The position numbers and the translations under genes are program-made. Of a stretch of DNA of 64,000 bases, positions 42,631-52,935 are shown one piece after another. The DNA is taken from contig CALVHS010000019.1 in NCBI GenBank assembly GCA_944328665.1, forward strand, positions 1-64,000, read 5' to 3'. The notes under the pieces are model-generated. The model was not told the origin of the DNA, searched no databases, and saw only the letters and a program-made list of their open reading frames with translations. How positions within the stretch are numbered: the first letter of the stretch is position 1; every line of letters begins with the position of its first letter. Origin of the DNA: an uncultured Clostridia bacterium. Lineage in GTDB: Bacteria > Bacillota > Clostridia > Christensenellales > Borkfalkiaceae.

Positions 42631-45600
42631 TTATGCGGCAGTTTCCTCGTCGCCGCCGTAGGAATAGAGGACGACGAACTCGATCTTCGCGCGGCAGCTA
42701 CCCGCCCAATTGTCGTTCCAATTGCAGCCGGAATCAAGGACGTATACATACACGACGATTGTTTGCGCCGCCGTCCAATCGACAAACGGGGTGACGTCCA
42801 GCGTCGACAAGCCGACGGGCAGTTCCAATTTCTGCAGCGCCGTGCAGCCCGAGAAGCAGTAGTTCCCTACCTCGACGAGCGTTGACGGCAGAGAGACGCT
42901 CTTCAAAGAGGTGCAGCCCATAAAGGCTTCCAGCTCGATCTCCGTGACGCCCTCTTCGACGATCACGGACTCCAGATAGATGCAGTTTTGGAACATCTCT
43001 TCGCAGAGGATGCCGATAGAACCGGGGATGGTGACGCTCTTAAGGCCGCTTCCGCTGAACGCGGTGTCCTTCAGTTCTTCGATATTGTCGGCAAACTCGA
43101 CGCCGGCAAGCGACGTGCAGCCAATAAAGGCGCTGTCGCCGATGCTCGTTACGCAGGTCAGATCCGCGACCCCTTCTCCGAAAGAGTTGACGATCTCCAT
43201 CTCCCCTTCCGCATTCAGCCGATACAGATAGATCGTTTTCAGCGAAGTGCAGTTTTGGAAAGCATAGTTGCCGATGGTCGTCAGCGATTCGGGGATGTAT
43301 ACCGTTTCCAGCGCCGTGTTATCGGCAAAGGTGTATGTACCGAGGCTGGTGACCGACGCGGGCAGGACGATAGATTTGATATTCGATTCCCTGAACGCAG
43401 ACCCGCCGATCGTCGTGATGGTCGAAGGCAGATCGATCTTCGTAAAGGGCGTCTGATGGAACATGTACGTCGGGATGATCGTCACGCCCTCTTCAAAGAT
43501 CACTTCTTCCAGCGCCGTGCAGCCGGAGAACGGCTTGGACGACGAACTGAGCGAAGACGTCTCTTGCAGAGATTGGAAGGTGACTTTTTTCAGCGACGTA
43601 CAGTTCTGGAACAGGTAGGTGCCGAACTTTTGCAGGCCTTTCGGCAGGACGATAGACTCGAGCGCCGTGCAGCCGGAGAATTCATAGTTGCCCAGCGTTT
43701 TGAGCGTGGAAGGCAGCGTGACGCTGACGAGCGAAGCGCAACTGTTAAAGGTATAACCGCCCAACTTCTCTACCCCTTCGGGGATCGCGACACTCTGCAA
43801 AGAGGTGCACTCGCGGAATATCTGATTGCCGATCGTCTGCACCGTTTCGGGGATCGCCACGGTCCTGATATTGGCGGCACGGTAGAAAGCGTGATCGCCG
43901 ATCTCCTCCAGCCCTTCGGGCAGGACGACGGATGTGCCCATATAGTTTTGGAACGCCCTGTCGGGGATCGATTTGGATTCACCCAGCGTGACGATGACGT
44001 TGCCGTAGAAATATGAGAACGCATATCCGACGATCTGGTCGGTCGTAAGCGTGACCGTCATATCTCTGAACCCGTTGAGGGCATACGCGCCGATCTTGAC
44101 GCCTGCCGGTACCGTGTAATTTCCGATGCCGGACATGGCGCCGGGAACGCCGATGGCTTCGGCATCGGCATTCAGCAAGACGCCGTCCTGCGCCATAAAT
44201 GCCGTGTTGCCCTCGGCGACCGTAACGGACAGCTTGTTGAAAGCGTTGTTTCCGATGGACGTGACCGTAGAAGGCACCGTGATCGCCGTCAGCCCCGTGT
44301 TAAGGAAGGCGTCCGCGCCGATCTCTTCCAGCCCTTCGGGCAGTTCGAGAGAGGTGAGCGACTTGGCGCCGTTGAACACGCCGTTTCCGATCGTCTTGAG
44401 CGTAGAAGGCAGGATCATCACGGAGATGCTTTCGCAGTCTTCGAACACGCCCGCTTCGATCGTCTCGAGCGACGTCGGCAGGAGCGCTTCTCCTTCGCTG
44501 CCGGACACCGCTTTCGTGGCGGGATCATACAGTTGGATGGTGGTCAAGGCGGTGCAGCCGAGGAAGATATCTTCCGGCAGGCACTCGATCTGCGCGTTGA
44601 GCACGACCTTTTCCAGCGCCGTACAGCCTAAGAACACGCTGTCCGTATAGCTGGTCGCGCTCGTGCTGTAGCGGGTGGAGGAGGTCAGGTACTGTACTTC
44701 TTTCAAAGACAGGCAATTGCTGAACGCCTCCGCGCCGACGCGGGTGACCGTTTCGGGGATGATGACCTTTTCGACGCCGCTTTCGGTGAACGCGTTGTCG
44801 CAGATCTGCTGCAAGCCGTAAGGAAGGGTCACGACATCATCATCGCCGTTGAGCGCGCCGTCCGACGTCGTATACTGCACCGTTTTGAGGTTGGGGCAGT
44901 TCATGAACACATCCGAACCGAGCATCGTCAGCGCGTCATGCAGGACGACCTTTTCGAGCTTCGCGTTGTTGGAGAGCGCGCTGTCCGCCCTAGTACTAGA
45001 GTCCGCGGAAGACAGCTTCGTCACGCCGCGCGGTATAAAGATCTCTGTAAAGCCCGTGTTCTGGAAGCAATAGGTGCCGATGTACTCCAGCATGTCGGGC
45101 AGCTTTGCGACGCCCGTTTCGCCCTCGGTCACTTCACCCTTTATGGGATCGTACAGATCGATGGTCGTCAGCGACGAGCAGTTGCAGAAGGTATAATTTC
45201 CGAACGACGTGATCTCTTGGTTGAGCACGATCTTTTCCAAGTTCGTGCAGCCGTCGAACATGTAAGTCGCGTAGCCGGTGGCAGAGGTAGAATAGGTGCT
45301 CGCCGACGTAAGGTAATGTACTTCTTTCAGGTTCACGCAGTCCCGGAACGAGTAAGAACCCATCCTCTCCACCGATTCAGGGATGATCGCCTTGGTAAAC
45401 AGAGGCGCCGCTTCGCCCTCGTCGAGCGAACTGCTGCCTGCCCTGCCGCTGCCGAAAGCGTGATTGCCGAGAATGGTAAGGCTTTCGGGCAGGGTCAGTT
45501 CGCCTTCGTTGCCGACGAGCTCGCCGCTCGCGTCCAGATACCGGACGGTCTTCAGCTTGCTGCAGTTGGTGAAGGAATATCCTCCGATCATCGTCAGCGC

Positions 45601-48600
45601 GTCATGCAGGACGACCTCTTCCAACTGCGTGCAATCTCTGAACGTGTAAGAATTGGACGACGCCGTAGGCGTGCTGCTGCCGGTGCTGTAATAGAGCCTT
45701 GTGATGCTGCGCGGGATGGTGACCTTGCGGATGGCGGTGCCTTGGAAAGCGTAATTCCCTAACGAAGAGAGCGCGGAAGGCAGCAACGCCTCGCCTTCGG
45801 TCTCTTCCACTTCGCCCGAGGCAAGATTTGCGATGGCGACGGTGGTAAGCGACGTGCAGCCGTTAAAAGCGTAATTGCCGATCGTTCCGAGCGAGTCGCT
45901 GAGGATCACGCGCTTGAGCGCGACGTCGCCCCGGAATACATAGGTACCCAACGAGGTGACGGAGGACAAGTCTGCTTCCGTAAGGGCGGCGCAGTTGCCG
46001 AAGGCATAGTTGCCGATGGTCGCAACGTTGGACAGATCGACATTTTTGAGCGATTCGCAATACTGGAAGGCATAGTTGCCGATAGAAACGACGTCGCCGA
46101 GGTCTACATCCGTCAGCTGTGTGCTTTCATAGAACATGTATTGGGGGATCGCCGTGATCCCGCCGAGGTCGGCACTCTTCAAACCGCTGTCCTGGAACAG
46201 CTTCTGCGCGCCGGTAAGTTCCGTGATCTCTGCGGGGAAGGTGACCGATTCGAGCGCGGTGCAGTTTCTGAACATATAATTCGGGAGCCAGTCGATCGCC
46301 GCGCTGAACGTCACGTTCTTCAAAGAGACGCAGTTGTCAAACATATAGGTCCCCGTATAGCCTGTGGCGCTTGCAAGTTTGGGGATATTGACCGCTTCCA
46401 GCGAGGAGCAGTTCCTGAACGCATAATTGCCGATATTGAGCAGCGTGGAAGGCAGGATCGCCTCTTTCAGCGAAATACATTGCGTGAAAGCGTACATCCC
46501 CATTTTTTGCAGCCCTTCGGGGAGGTTGATGCTCTTGAGGGAATGGCACTCCGCAAAGGCATAATCGCCGATCTCGGTGAGCAGGCTGCCCTCATCAAAG
46601 ACGACCTCTTCCAGCGAACGGCAATACTCGAACGCGTTGTCCTCGATGGTCGTCACCGTGGCGGGGATGTACAGCTTTTTGATGCCGTTCTGCCCCGCAA
46701 AGGCACTTTCTCCGACGACCGTAAGCCCGTCGGGGAGCCGGTATTCGCCCGTATCGCCTTCCTCCGTTACCGGCCCGAAGGCGAGGACGATCCTCGTCCC
46801 GTCCACATTGAGAAGCAGCGGATCCGTCGGGTGCCCGTAATAGTTCTGGTTGCCCGCCTCCACGATGATGGTGCGGAGGGACAGGCACTGCGAAAAGGCG
46901 CTGCCGATCTCCACGATGCTCGAGGAGACGCGGACGGTCGTCAATTGGCTGCACGCAGAGAACAGATAATCGCCCAGCGTGATGTTGGCTGTGCTGTCGG
47001 GGAAGGACATTTCGGTGAGCGCCGTCCTTGCAAACGCCAGGTTGCCTACCGATTGCAAGCTGCTCTTGGCGGCGCCCCCCACATCCGCGGTGAGGAATTC
47101 GAACGAGGTGAGCGCGGTGCAGTTTTCAAACGCGTTGTTGCCGACGGTGACGATGCTTGCGGGCAGTTTGACCGCCGTAAGGCCCGTCCCCTTGAACGCG
47201 CTCGCGCCGATCTCCGTCAGCACGGCGCAGTTTTCCAGATTGGCGGACGTGAGCGCCGCCGCGGAAAGAAAGGCGCTGCCGCCGATCGTAGCGAGCTTGC
47301 AGTTTTCGGCAAAGTTGATCTGCGCGAGGCTGCCGTTGGAGGAAAACGCGCTCGTGCCGATGGAAGTGATGCCCGCGGCGAAATTGACGGTCGTCAGGTC
47401 GTCATTCCGCGAAAAGGCGTAATCGCCGATGGACTGCACGGCGCCGGAAAGGGTAAGTTCGGTGATGCCTGACCCGTAGAACGCGTACCGCTCGATCGTC
47501 ATGGCGGAAGAAGTGCCGGATGCAAACGTCACGTCCTCCAGCGAACCGACGGCGAACGCATATTCGCCGATGCGCGTAACGGTGGAAGGGATGACGGCGC
47601 TGACGATCCCGGAGCCGACCGGGTAGGTGGAAGTGCCGCTCGATTTAAAGAAGGCGTAATCGCCGATCTCGGTGGTGCGCTCGGGCAATACGATCTCCGT
47701 AAGGTTGGTGCAGCCCGCGAATACGCCGTAGTATACATAATTTGGCTGGCCGATGCCGGAACTGACGTTTTCGTCCGTGCCGTCCGCCAGGACCAGCGGC
47801 GCCGTGCCGCCCTCTTCAAAGATGACTTCGGTCAGGTCGCTGCAGGCATAGAAGGCGCCCTCGCCGATATAGGTGACGGTGTTGGGGATGAAGATGCTCT
47901 TCAAAGAAGCGCCGTTGAACATCCTGTCCGTGATCTCCGTCAGCCCGGAAGGCAGCGTGACCGATTCGAGGCTGGTTGCCAAATAGAACATCATCTGCCC
48001 GAAGGTGAGCGGCGTGGACGCATCCCTCTCTTCAAAAGAGACGGATATGATGTTTTCATTGTAATAGAAAGCCCTGTCCTTGATCTCTACGACCGTCTTG
48101 GGGATCACGATGTTCGCAACGTTGTTGTCGATCGGCGAGAAATACAGCACGTCGATCGCGCCCGTCTCCGCATTTTTGCCGTACAGCACGTTGTCGATCG
48201 CCGCATACCGGCTGTTGCCTTCCGCCACCGTGATGTTGGCAAGCGTCGAGCAGAAATTGAACACGTCGATGTTGTCCGTGCCCGCCTCGGCGACCACCCC
48301 GGGATCAGTGGAATATTCGGGAGAATAGATCGAGTCGTAATCGTAATCCGACGCATACGTCGCCAAGCTTACGAGCGAAGCAGGCAGGGCTACGTCGGTC
48401 AGACCGTTGCAGTTGTTGAACGCCGCGTGACCGATCGAGGTGACGCCTTCGGGGAAGTTGATTTCGCTGAGCCTCCGGCAATAGGAGAACGCTTCGTCGC
48501 CGATGGTGATCGCATCTTTCCCCGTAGGAAGAGTGACGCTCACGAGGAACATACAGTCATAGAATGCCTTTTTGCCGATCGCCAGCGTGCCGCCTTCGCC

Positions 48601-51600
48601 GGAGGTGAACGTGATGCTCGTGAGCGCGTCGCAGCCTTCGAAGGCGCTTTCGCCGATCTCGCTGATCTTTGCCCCGAACGTGATGGCGGTCAGGTTGTCG
48701 TTGTCATAGAATACGTTCGCGCCGATCTCCTCCACCGTTTCGGGCAGAACGTAACCGCCCGGCCTGCCGGTCGGATAGTAGACGATACGAGTCATATCTT
48801 TGTTGAACAGGACGCCGTCCTGCGCTTCAAAGTTGGGGTTGGCTGCGTCCACTTCTACGCTGGTGAGGCTGGCAGAACCGAACACGCCGTTGATGTCGAA
48901 CAACGCGACGTTGGGGCCGAGGACGAGCGTCTTGACGGTCGTCGTCCCGGAAGTGGAAGCAAATGCGCCGTTGCTGTATTCGATGTCCGTGATGGCGGTA
49001 TTGACGATGACCTTCGTCAGGCCGGAGATGTTGCCGAACGCGTTCGCGCCGAGAACTTTCAGGTTTTCGGGCAGGGAAAGCTCCGTGATCCTCGAGCCGG
49101 AGTAATAGAACGCGGACTCCTCGATCGTGAGGGCGGGATCTTTTGCCTTGCCCTGGAAGGTGATGAAGCGCAGTCCCCTGCAGCCGTAGAAGGCTTCCTT
49201 GCCGATCAGCGACACGTTGCCGGGGATGATGATACCGGTCAGATCCGCGCATTCATAGAAGGCGCGCTCGCCGATGGTAACGACCGTCGAAGCGACGGTG
49301 TAATTGCCCGACCTGCCCGACGGGCAGAAATACAGCGTCTTGCCGCCGTCCGTGAACACTACGCCGTCCACGGAAGAATACACGCTCGTATCCGATTGCG
49401 TGATGTGCACCTTTTGCAGGTCGTTGCAGGAATCGAAGATGCTGACATCAAAACTTTGCAGACGGGCGGGAAGGGTGATCTCCTCGATGTTGGAATTGAG
49501 GAACGCCTCGCTGCCGATGGTCAGCGGCTTTTCCTCCGTCCCTTCCGGCGCAGGCAGGAAGTTGACTTCCACGATCCTGTAGTTGTTGAACGCATGTTCC
49601 CCGATGGTCGTCACGCTCGCGGGGACGTTGATCGCAGTCACATAGGTGCCCACGAACGCGTTCAGCGGGATCGACGTGACCGTGTCGGGAACGGTGATCT
49701 CGCCGGTGATGCCCATCGGCACATAGCTGAGTTCTACGCCGCCGAACTCGTTGTTATAGATGAGCATACCGTCCGCGGAGAAATAGCGCTTTTCGTACTG
49801 TCCGGTGAAGTAGTCGGACGCGTCGTATACGACGATCTCTCGCAGAGACGTGCAGCGATAGAAAGCGGAACCGGTAGAGTTAGAGCCTTCATCGCCCGTG
49901 AATACGGTATGGATGCTGTCGGGGATGTTGACGGTCACCAGGTTGGTGCAGCGCTCAAAGCAGCTGCCTTCGATGGTCGTGACGGGCAGCCCGTTATATA
50001 CCGCGGGCACCGTGACGCGCGTCAGATATTGGATGCCCGGGCCCTGGCTCACGGAATACGCGCTCTGCGAATAGTCGTTCGGGTTGGCGATGAGCGTGTA
50101 TGTAAACGCTTCTACCCATCTGACGTGCAAAGTCCTGTCCGCCGTCTGGTTCCAGACCATGACGCTTTCGCCCTCGGGGTCGGTAAACTGGGTGCCCACG
50201 CCGCCGAATTCGCTGTACCAGCCGTAGAAGGCGCGCGTGCCGTCCGCACTGACCGGAACGGGGAAGGTGAACGGGCTGTCGAAGGTGACTTCCACTTGCA
50301 CGGTGTTGACCTGCTCCGTCCCCTCTTCAAAATACCCTTCCGAATTTTCGACGGTCAAAGTGACCGTATATGTATTGGCGCTCCATTGCGCGTAATACGT
50401 CACGTCCGCCGTGGCGGAAACGGTGTCGCTTACCGGCTGTCCGCCGGAAGCCGCCGTGTACCAGCCGAGAAACGTATAGCCGAGGCGCTCTTCGGAAGAA
50501 AGAATGACGGGATCGCCCGCGACGTAATATGTCTCGCGTTCCGTCGCCGCAGCGCCGGCATTGTTGTCCAACGTCACCGTCACATTGGCGTCGACGGTGA
50601 TATCCACCCATTCGCCGGGCTCGTCCCCGATATAATAGCACACGGAAAGAACGTTGTTCCCCGCCTGCGTAAGCGTGACGGCAGCGCTCGTCGCGTCCTC
50701 TACGGGCGTCACGTCCCCGCCGTTGACGCGGACACCGTAACGCGCTACGCCGAGAACGGGGTTCCAGCTCAATCTGCCGCTATTATAGACGATGTTGCCG
50801 AGCTCGCGCGAAACGATCGTCTGCGCGGCAAACGAACTGTTCGCCGCGTCCGCGGCGATCGCCTGCACGCCGACGGAAAAATCCGAACCGACCTCGGCGA
50901 GATCTTCGTCCGTAGGCGTCCATTCGTTCGTCTCTACGGTGAACGAACGGTCGCCGATGAAAACCGTATAACCCGTCGCCCCTTCTACAGGGTTCCAGAC
51001 GATGGCGTCGCTGTCCGTGCGAATGTTTTCGGGCGTGGCGAGGCGCGCCTTTTCATATGTCTGCTCCGCCGCCGCGGGAGAATTGTACCCGAACGTCTTA
51101 GGCGTCACTTCGACGGTGAGCGCCCCGTAAAACGACTGCAAGTCGAACTTCGTACCGGTCACGGTGAACTCTTCCGTCCCGGAAGCGTCCGTCACCTTGA
51201 CGACATACGACGCGGCGTTTTCCGTCGCATCCCATGCGGCATACGTCTCTTTGCCGTCGTCCGTAACGGTCAGCCCCGTCACGTCGGCGAGATGGCGTTC
51301 AAACACGAAGGGCGCGGACACAGACGTAACATATCCGTCGGCGACCGCCTCCACGGTGAAGCGCATGCCTTCCGCGAGCATGTCACAGTCGGAAAAATCG
51401 AGCGCGGGCACATTCACGCGCACGGATGCATGCGTGTGGCCGGGCGTGCCGCAAGTATAGCTGACCAAATAATATTCCGCGTCCTCGATCGCATTGAAAG
51501 TGAGATCGAAGCCGTCCACCGTGAACAGCGAGACGCGCGCGAGGGCTTTGTTCGTATAATACGCCGTGGCGGTCTGACCGTTCGCCGTGACGGCGACGGT

Positions 51601-52590
51601 GTATTCCCCTTCCGCCGCGGAAGCAAAGTCAAACGCCTGCGACAGCGCATTCGTGATCTGTTCGTTGACGGACGTCGCCGCGCCGTCGGGCGCGGTAATG
51701 GTGACGGTGTAAGACACGTTCACGCCCATAGAAAGCCAGCTTACGCCTTCGGCGGTGACGGAGACGGCGGGAGCGTCGCTTTCCCATACGGCGAACAGCG
51801 TGAGGTTTTCTTTCACGTCCTGCCCGTCCGTGACCATCGCGGTCAGTTTTTCCGCATCGTTTTCATGGCTGTACCACCAGCCGAGGAACTCGTTGCCGTC
51901 TTGCGCGGGCAGGTCGGGCAGCATGGTAAGATACAGCTTGCCGCCCGCCGTCTGCACGGCTTCGGGCAGGGCGCCTTCATAGTCGCCGGCGTCGAAGGAC
52001 AGGGTAAATTCGCCCTCGGCGCTTTCGGCATAGCGCGCATACAGGGTGATGTTCCCCGTGATCTTTTCTTCCGCAAAGTCAAAACTTTCCGTAAAGGCGC
52101 TGTCTTTATACCAGCCCACGAACACCATCCCGTCCTTTTGCGGGTCTGCGGGCTCCGCGAGCAGCTTTCCGTTGACGACCTGCGCCGATCCGGTGCCCGT
52201 GCCGCCGTCAAGGTCGAAAGTGACCGTGTATGTCACCTTTTCGATCATCTCGTAGGCGGTGTCCTTATACGTAAACGTCAGCTTGCCGCCGTCCAAACGG
52301 GCGGCAAGCTCCTCTTCCGCATCGGAAAAGGTCAGCGTCACGGCAACGCCGTCTTCGGTATAATATGTACCGCTGCGTTCGTCGCCCGCTACCGAGAACG
52401 TAAACGTAAACGCATCGCCATCGAATTCGACGGTGTATTCCGTTCCGTCCACATCCGCATAATAGGCGCCGGTCAGGGGCTCGCCCTGCTTGTTTTGGCA
52501 TGCGCTCGCCGCAAAAAGCACGATGCCGAGCGACAACGCCGCCAGCAGGCACAGGCACGCCATCAGCGCCAAACGCTTGATGTTTTTCAT
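42631..52590 (-). CDS. Giant 3319-residue BspA-type leucine-rich-repeat lipoprotein
   Basis: A very large predicted surface lipoprotein (lipobox ASAC, Cys about 31). Residues about 35-120 form a small beta domain. InlB-type units lie at about 120-270 (GTGTGSAQVVNG, MVFVGWYKDSAF) and again near 690-850, with several Fn3-like domains between. From about 850 to 3290 the protein is almost entirely LRR_5 repeats of about 23 residues, in the order of 100 copies, often NYAFQNCTSLK..V. No membrane helix or LPXTG motif is seen at the C-terminus. The start is taken at ATG 52590; the GTG at 52599 has its ribosome site too close. It is monocistronic, with its own promoter and terminator. Probable adhesin or ligand-binding protein. 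Confidence 0.9.
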   Translation of the reverse strand: MKNIKRLALMACLCLLAALSLGIVLFAASACQNKQGEPLTGAYYADVDGTEYTVEFDGDAFTFTFSVAGDERSGTYYTEDGVAVTLTFSDAEEELAARLDGGKLTFTYKDTAYEMIEKVTYTVTFDLDGGTGTGSAQVVNGKLLAEPADPQKDGMVFVGWYKDSAFTESFDFAEEKITGNITLYARYAESAEGEFTLSFDAGDYEGALPEAVQTAGGKLYLTMLPDLPAQDGNEFLGWWYSHENDAEKLTAMVTDGQDVKENLTLFAVWESDAPAVSVTAEGVSWLSMGVNVSYTVTITAPDGAATSVNEQITNALSQAFDFASAAEGEYTVAVTANGQTATAYYTNKALARVSLFTVDGFDLTFNAIEDAEYYLVSYTCGTPGHTHASVRVNVPALDFSDCDMLAEGMRFTVEAVADGYVTSVSAPFVFERHLADVTGLTVTDDGKETYAAWDATENAASYVVKVTDASGTEEFTVTGTKFDLQSFYGALTVEVTPKTFGYNSPAAAEQTYEKARLATPENIRTDSDAIVWNPVEGATGYTVFIGDRSFTVETNEWTPTDEDLAEVGSDFSVGVQAIAADAANSSFAAQTIVSRELGNIVYNSGRLSWNPVLGVARYGVRVNGGDVTPVEDATSAAVTLTQAGNNVLSVCYYIGDEPGEWVDITVDANVTVTLDNNAGAAATERETYYVAGDPVILSSEERLGYTFLGWYTAASGGQPVSDTVSATADVTYYAQWSANTYTVTLTVENSEGYFEEGTEQVNTVQVEVTFDSPFTFPVPVSADGTRAFYGWYSEFGGVGTQFTDPEGESVMVWNQTADRTLHVRWVEAFTYTLIANPNDYSQSAYSVSQGPGIQYLTRVTVPAVYNGLPVTTIEGSCFERCTNLVTVNIPDSIHTVFTGDEGSNSTGSAFYRCTSLREIVVYDASDYFTGQYEKRYFSADGMLIYNNEFGGVELSYVPMGITGEITVPDTVTSIPLNAFVGTYVTAINVPASVTTIGEHAFNNYRIVEVNFLPAPEGTEEKPLTIGSEAFLNSNIEEITLPARLQSFDVSIFDSCNDLQKVHITQSDTSVYSSVDGVVFTDGGKTLYFCPSGRSGNYTVASTVVTIGERAFYECADLTGIIIPGNVSLIGKEAFYGCRGLRFITFQGKAKDPALTIEESAFYYSGSRITELSLPENLKVLGANAFGNISGLTKVIVNTAITDIEYSNGAFASTSGTTTVKTLVLGPNVALFDINGVFGSASLTSVEVDAANPNFEAQDGVLFNKDMTRIVYYPTGRPGGYVLPETVEEIGANVFYDNDNLTAITFGAKISEIGESAFEGCDALTSITFTSGEGGTLAIGKKAFYDCMFLVSVTLPTGKDAITIGDEAFSYCRRLSEINFPEGVTSIGHAAFNNCNGLTDVALPASLVSLATYASDYDYDSIYSPEYSTDPGVVAEAGTDNIDVFNFCSTLANITVAEGNSRYAAIDNVLYGKNAETGAIDVLYFSPIDNNVANIVIPKTVVEIKDRAFYYNENIISVSFEERDASTPLTFGQMMFYLATSLESVTLPSGLTEITDRMFNGASLKSIFIPNTVTYIGEGAFYACSDLTEVIFEEGGTAPLVLADGTDENVSSGIGQPNYVYYGVFAGCTNLTEIVLPERTTEIGDYAFFKSSGTSTYPVGSGIVSAVIPSTVTRIGEYAFAVGSLEDVTFASGTSSAMTIERYAFYGSGITELTLSGAVQSIGDYAFSRNDDLTTVNFAAGITSIGTSAFSSNGSLAQINFAENCKLATIGGSAFLSAAALTSANLENCAVLTEIGASAFKGTGLTAVKLPASIVTVGNNAFENCTALTSFEFLTADVGGAAKSSLQSVGNLAFARTALTEMSFPDSTANITLGDYLFSACSQLTTVRVSSSIVEIGSAFSQCLSLRTIIVEAGNQNYYGHPTDPLLLNVDGTRIVLAFGPVTEEGDTGEYRLPDGLTVVGESAFAGQNGIKKLYIPATVTTIEDNAFEYCRSLEEVVFDEGSLLTEIGDYAFAECHSLKSINLPEGLQKMGMYAFTQCISLKEAILPSTLLNIGNYAFRNCSSLEAVNIPKLASATGYTGTYMFDNCVSLKNVTFSAAIDWLPNYMFRNCTALESVTFPAEITELTGAQKLFQDSGLKSADLGGITAIPQYMFYESTQLTDVDLGDVVSIGNYAFQYCESLKNVDLSNVATIGNYAFGNCAALTEADLSSVTSLGTYVFRGDVALKRVILSDSLGTIGNYAFNGCTSLTTVAIANLASGEVEETEGEALLPSALSSLGNYAFQGTAIRKVTIPRSITRLYYSTGSSTPTASSNSYTFRDCTQLEEVVLHDALTMIGGYSFTNCSKLKTVRYLDASGELVGNEGELTLPESLTILGNHAFGSGRAGSSSLDEGEAAPLFTKAIIPESVERMGSYSFRDCVNLKEVHYLTSASTYSTSATGYATYMFDGCTNLEKIVLNQEITSFGNYTFCNCSSLTTIDLYDPIKGEVTEGETGVAKLPDMLEYIGTYCFQNTGFTEIFIPRGVTKLSSADSSTRADSALSNNAKLEKVVLHDALTMLGSDVFMNCPNLKTVQYTTSDGALNGDDDVVTLPYGLQQICDNAFTESGVEKVIIPETVTRVGAEAFSNCLSLKEVQYLTSSTRYSTSATSYTDSVFLGCTALEKVVLNAQIECLPEDIFLGCTALTTIQLYDPATKAVSGSEGEALLPTSLETIEAGVFEDCESISVMILPSTLKTIGNGVFNGAKSLTSLELPEGLEEIGADAFLNTGLTAITVPSTVTSIGNNAFNKLSVTVAEGNTAFMAQDGVLLNADAEAIGVPGAMSGIGNYTVPAGVKIGAYALNGFRDMTVTLTTDQIVGYAFSYFYGNVIVTLGESKSIPDRAFQNYMGTSVVLPEGLEEIGDHAFYRAANIRTVAIPETVQTIGNQIFRECTSLQSVAIPEGVEKLGGYTFNSCASLVSVTLPSTLKTLGNYEFSGCTALESIVLPKGLQKFGTYLFQNCTSLKKVTFQSLQETSSLSSSSKPFSGCTALEEVIFEEGVTIIPTYMFHQTPFTKIDLPSTITTIGGSAFRESNIKSIVLPASVTSLGTYTFADNTALETVYIPESLTTIGNYAFQNCTSLKTIYLYRLNAEGEMEIVNSFGEGVADLTCVTSIGDSAFIGCTSLAGVEFADNIEELKDTAFSGSGLKSVTIPGSIGILCEEMFQNCIYLESVIVEEGVTEIELEAFMGCTSLKSVSLPSTLVEVGNYCFSGCTALQKLELPVGLSTLDVTPFVDWTAAQTIVVYVYVLDSGCNWNDNWAGSCRAKIEFVVLYSYGGDEETAA
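44280..45700 (-). repeat. 222-residue super-repeat inside the giant LRR lipoprotein
   Basis: Blocks of LRRs with unusual insertions recur in the same order. The protein motif VVLHDALTM appears at two sites whose DNA matches almost perfectly over about 28 bases (starting at 45590 and 44924 on the plus strand), exactly 666 bases apart. Flanking motifs also pair: LKEVHYLTSASTYSTSAT with LKEVQYLTSSTRYSTSAT, and TTIDLYDPIKGEV with TTIQLYDPATKAV. This indicates duplication of a nine- to ten-repeat block, or ongoing recombination between blocks. Confidence 0.8.
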
Positions 52591-52882
52591 AGCCTCCACT
52601 CTCCTTCTGTGATTCCGATCCCGCCGCCTTTTTCCGCATTTTTCATGCGGAACGGAGCCGCCCCTGTCTTCCCCCGTAAACCATAGTACAGCAGATGCAG
52701 ACGGTACACTCCCGCACGGTGTGATCGTTTTTTGTATAATTATACCGAACCATTTCTAAAAACGCAAATCATTTCGCCCGCCTTTCACAAATCGTATACA
52801 TTAGAATTATAAATGAAAGCTATTCGAAAAACCGATACTTCTGCCCGCTCCTATCGACAGAAAGAAATTTCGGCAAAAAAAT
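52591..52882. other. Intergenic region: promoter, structured leader and unassigned A/T-rich DNA
   Basis: No gene is supported here. From right to left it holds the rseP terminator, about 100 bases of A/T-rich sequence with no clear signal, the giant-gene promoter, and a leader of about 140 bases. The leader carries an 8-bp perfect hairpin (52632-52639 with 52645-52652, 5-base loop) some 42-62 bases before the start codon. Confidence 0.7.
52739..52767 (-). promoter_or_regulatory. Promoter of the giant LRR lipoprotein gene
   Basis: -35 TTGCGT (52767-52762), a 17-base spacer, and -10 TATAAT (52744-52739). The predicted start near 52732 gives an unusually long leader for this window (about 140 bases). 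The -35 region TTGCGTTTTT followed by TATAATTAT closely resembles the promoter at 63554-63581. Confidence 0.75.
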
Positions 52883-52919
52883 GCGGGGGCGCACCGTCAT
52901 TAAGACGGTGCGCCCCCGC
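52875..52919 (-). terminator. Intrinsic terminator after rseP
   Basis: Perfect 16-bp stem (52904-52919 with 52883-52898), 5-base loop, followed closely by TTTTTTT (52881-52875) on the minus strand. It starts 16 bases after the rseP stop and cleanly separates the envelope operon from the giant LRR gene. Confidence 0.95.
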
Positions 52920-52935
52920 GCCCGAAAAAACGCGT

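Noticed and set aside
42631-52590. Repeats in the giant gene considered as a CRISPR or minisatellite array
   Set aside because: Units are in-frame protein repeats of about 23 residues with diverged DNA and no spacer pattern.
48427-52686. Plus-strand open frame of 1419 codons opposite the giant LRR gene
   Set aside because: Shadow frame produced by GC-rich codon bias; no recognisable domain, and the minus strand encodes a lipoprotein with signal peptide and repeats.
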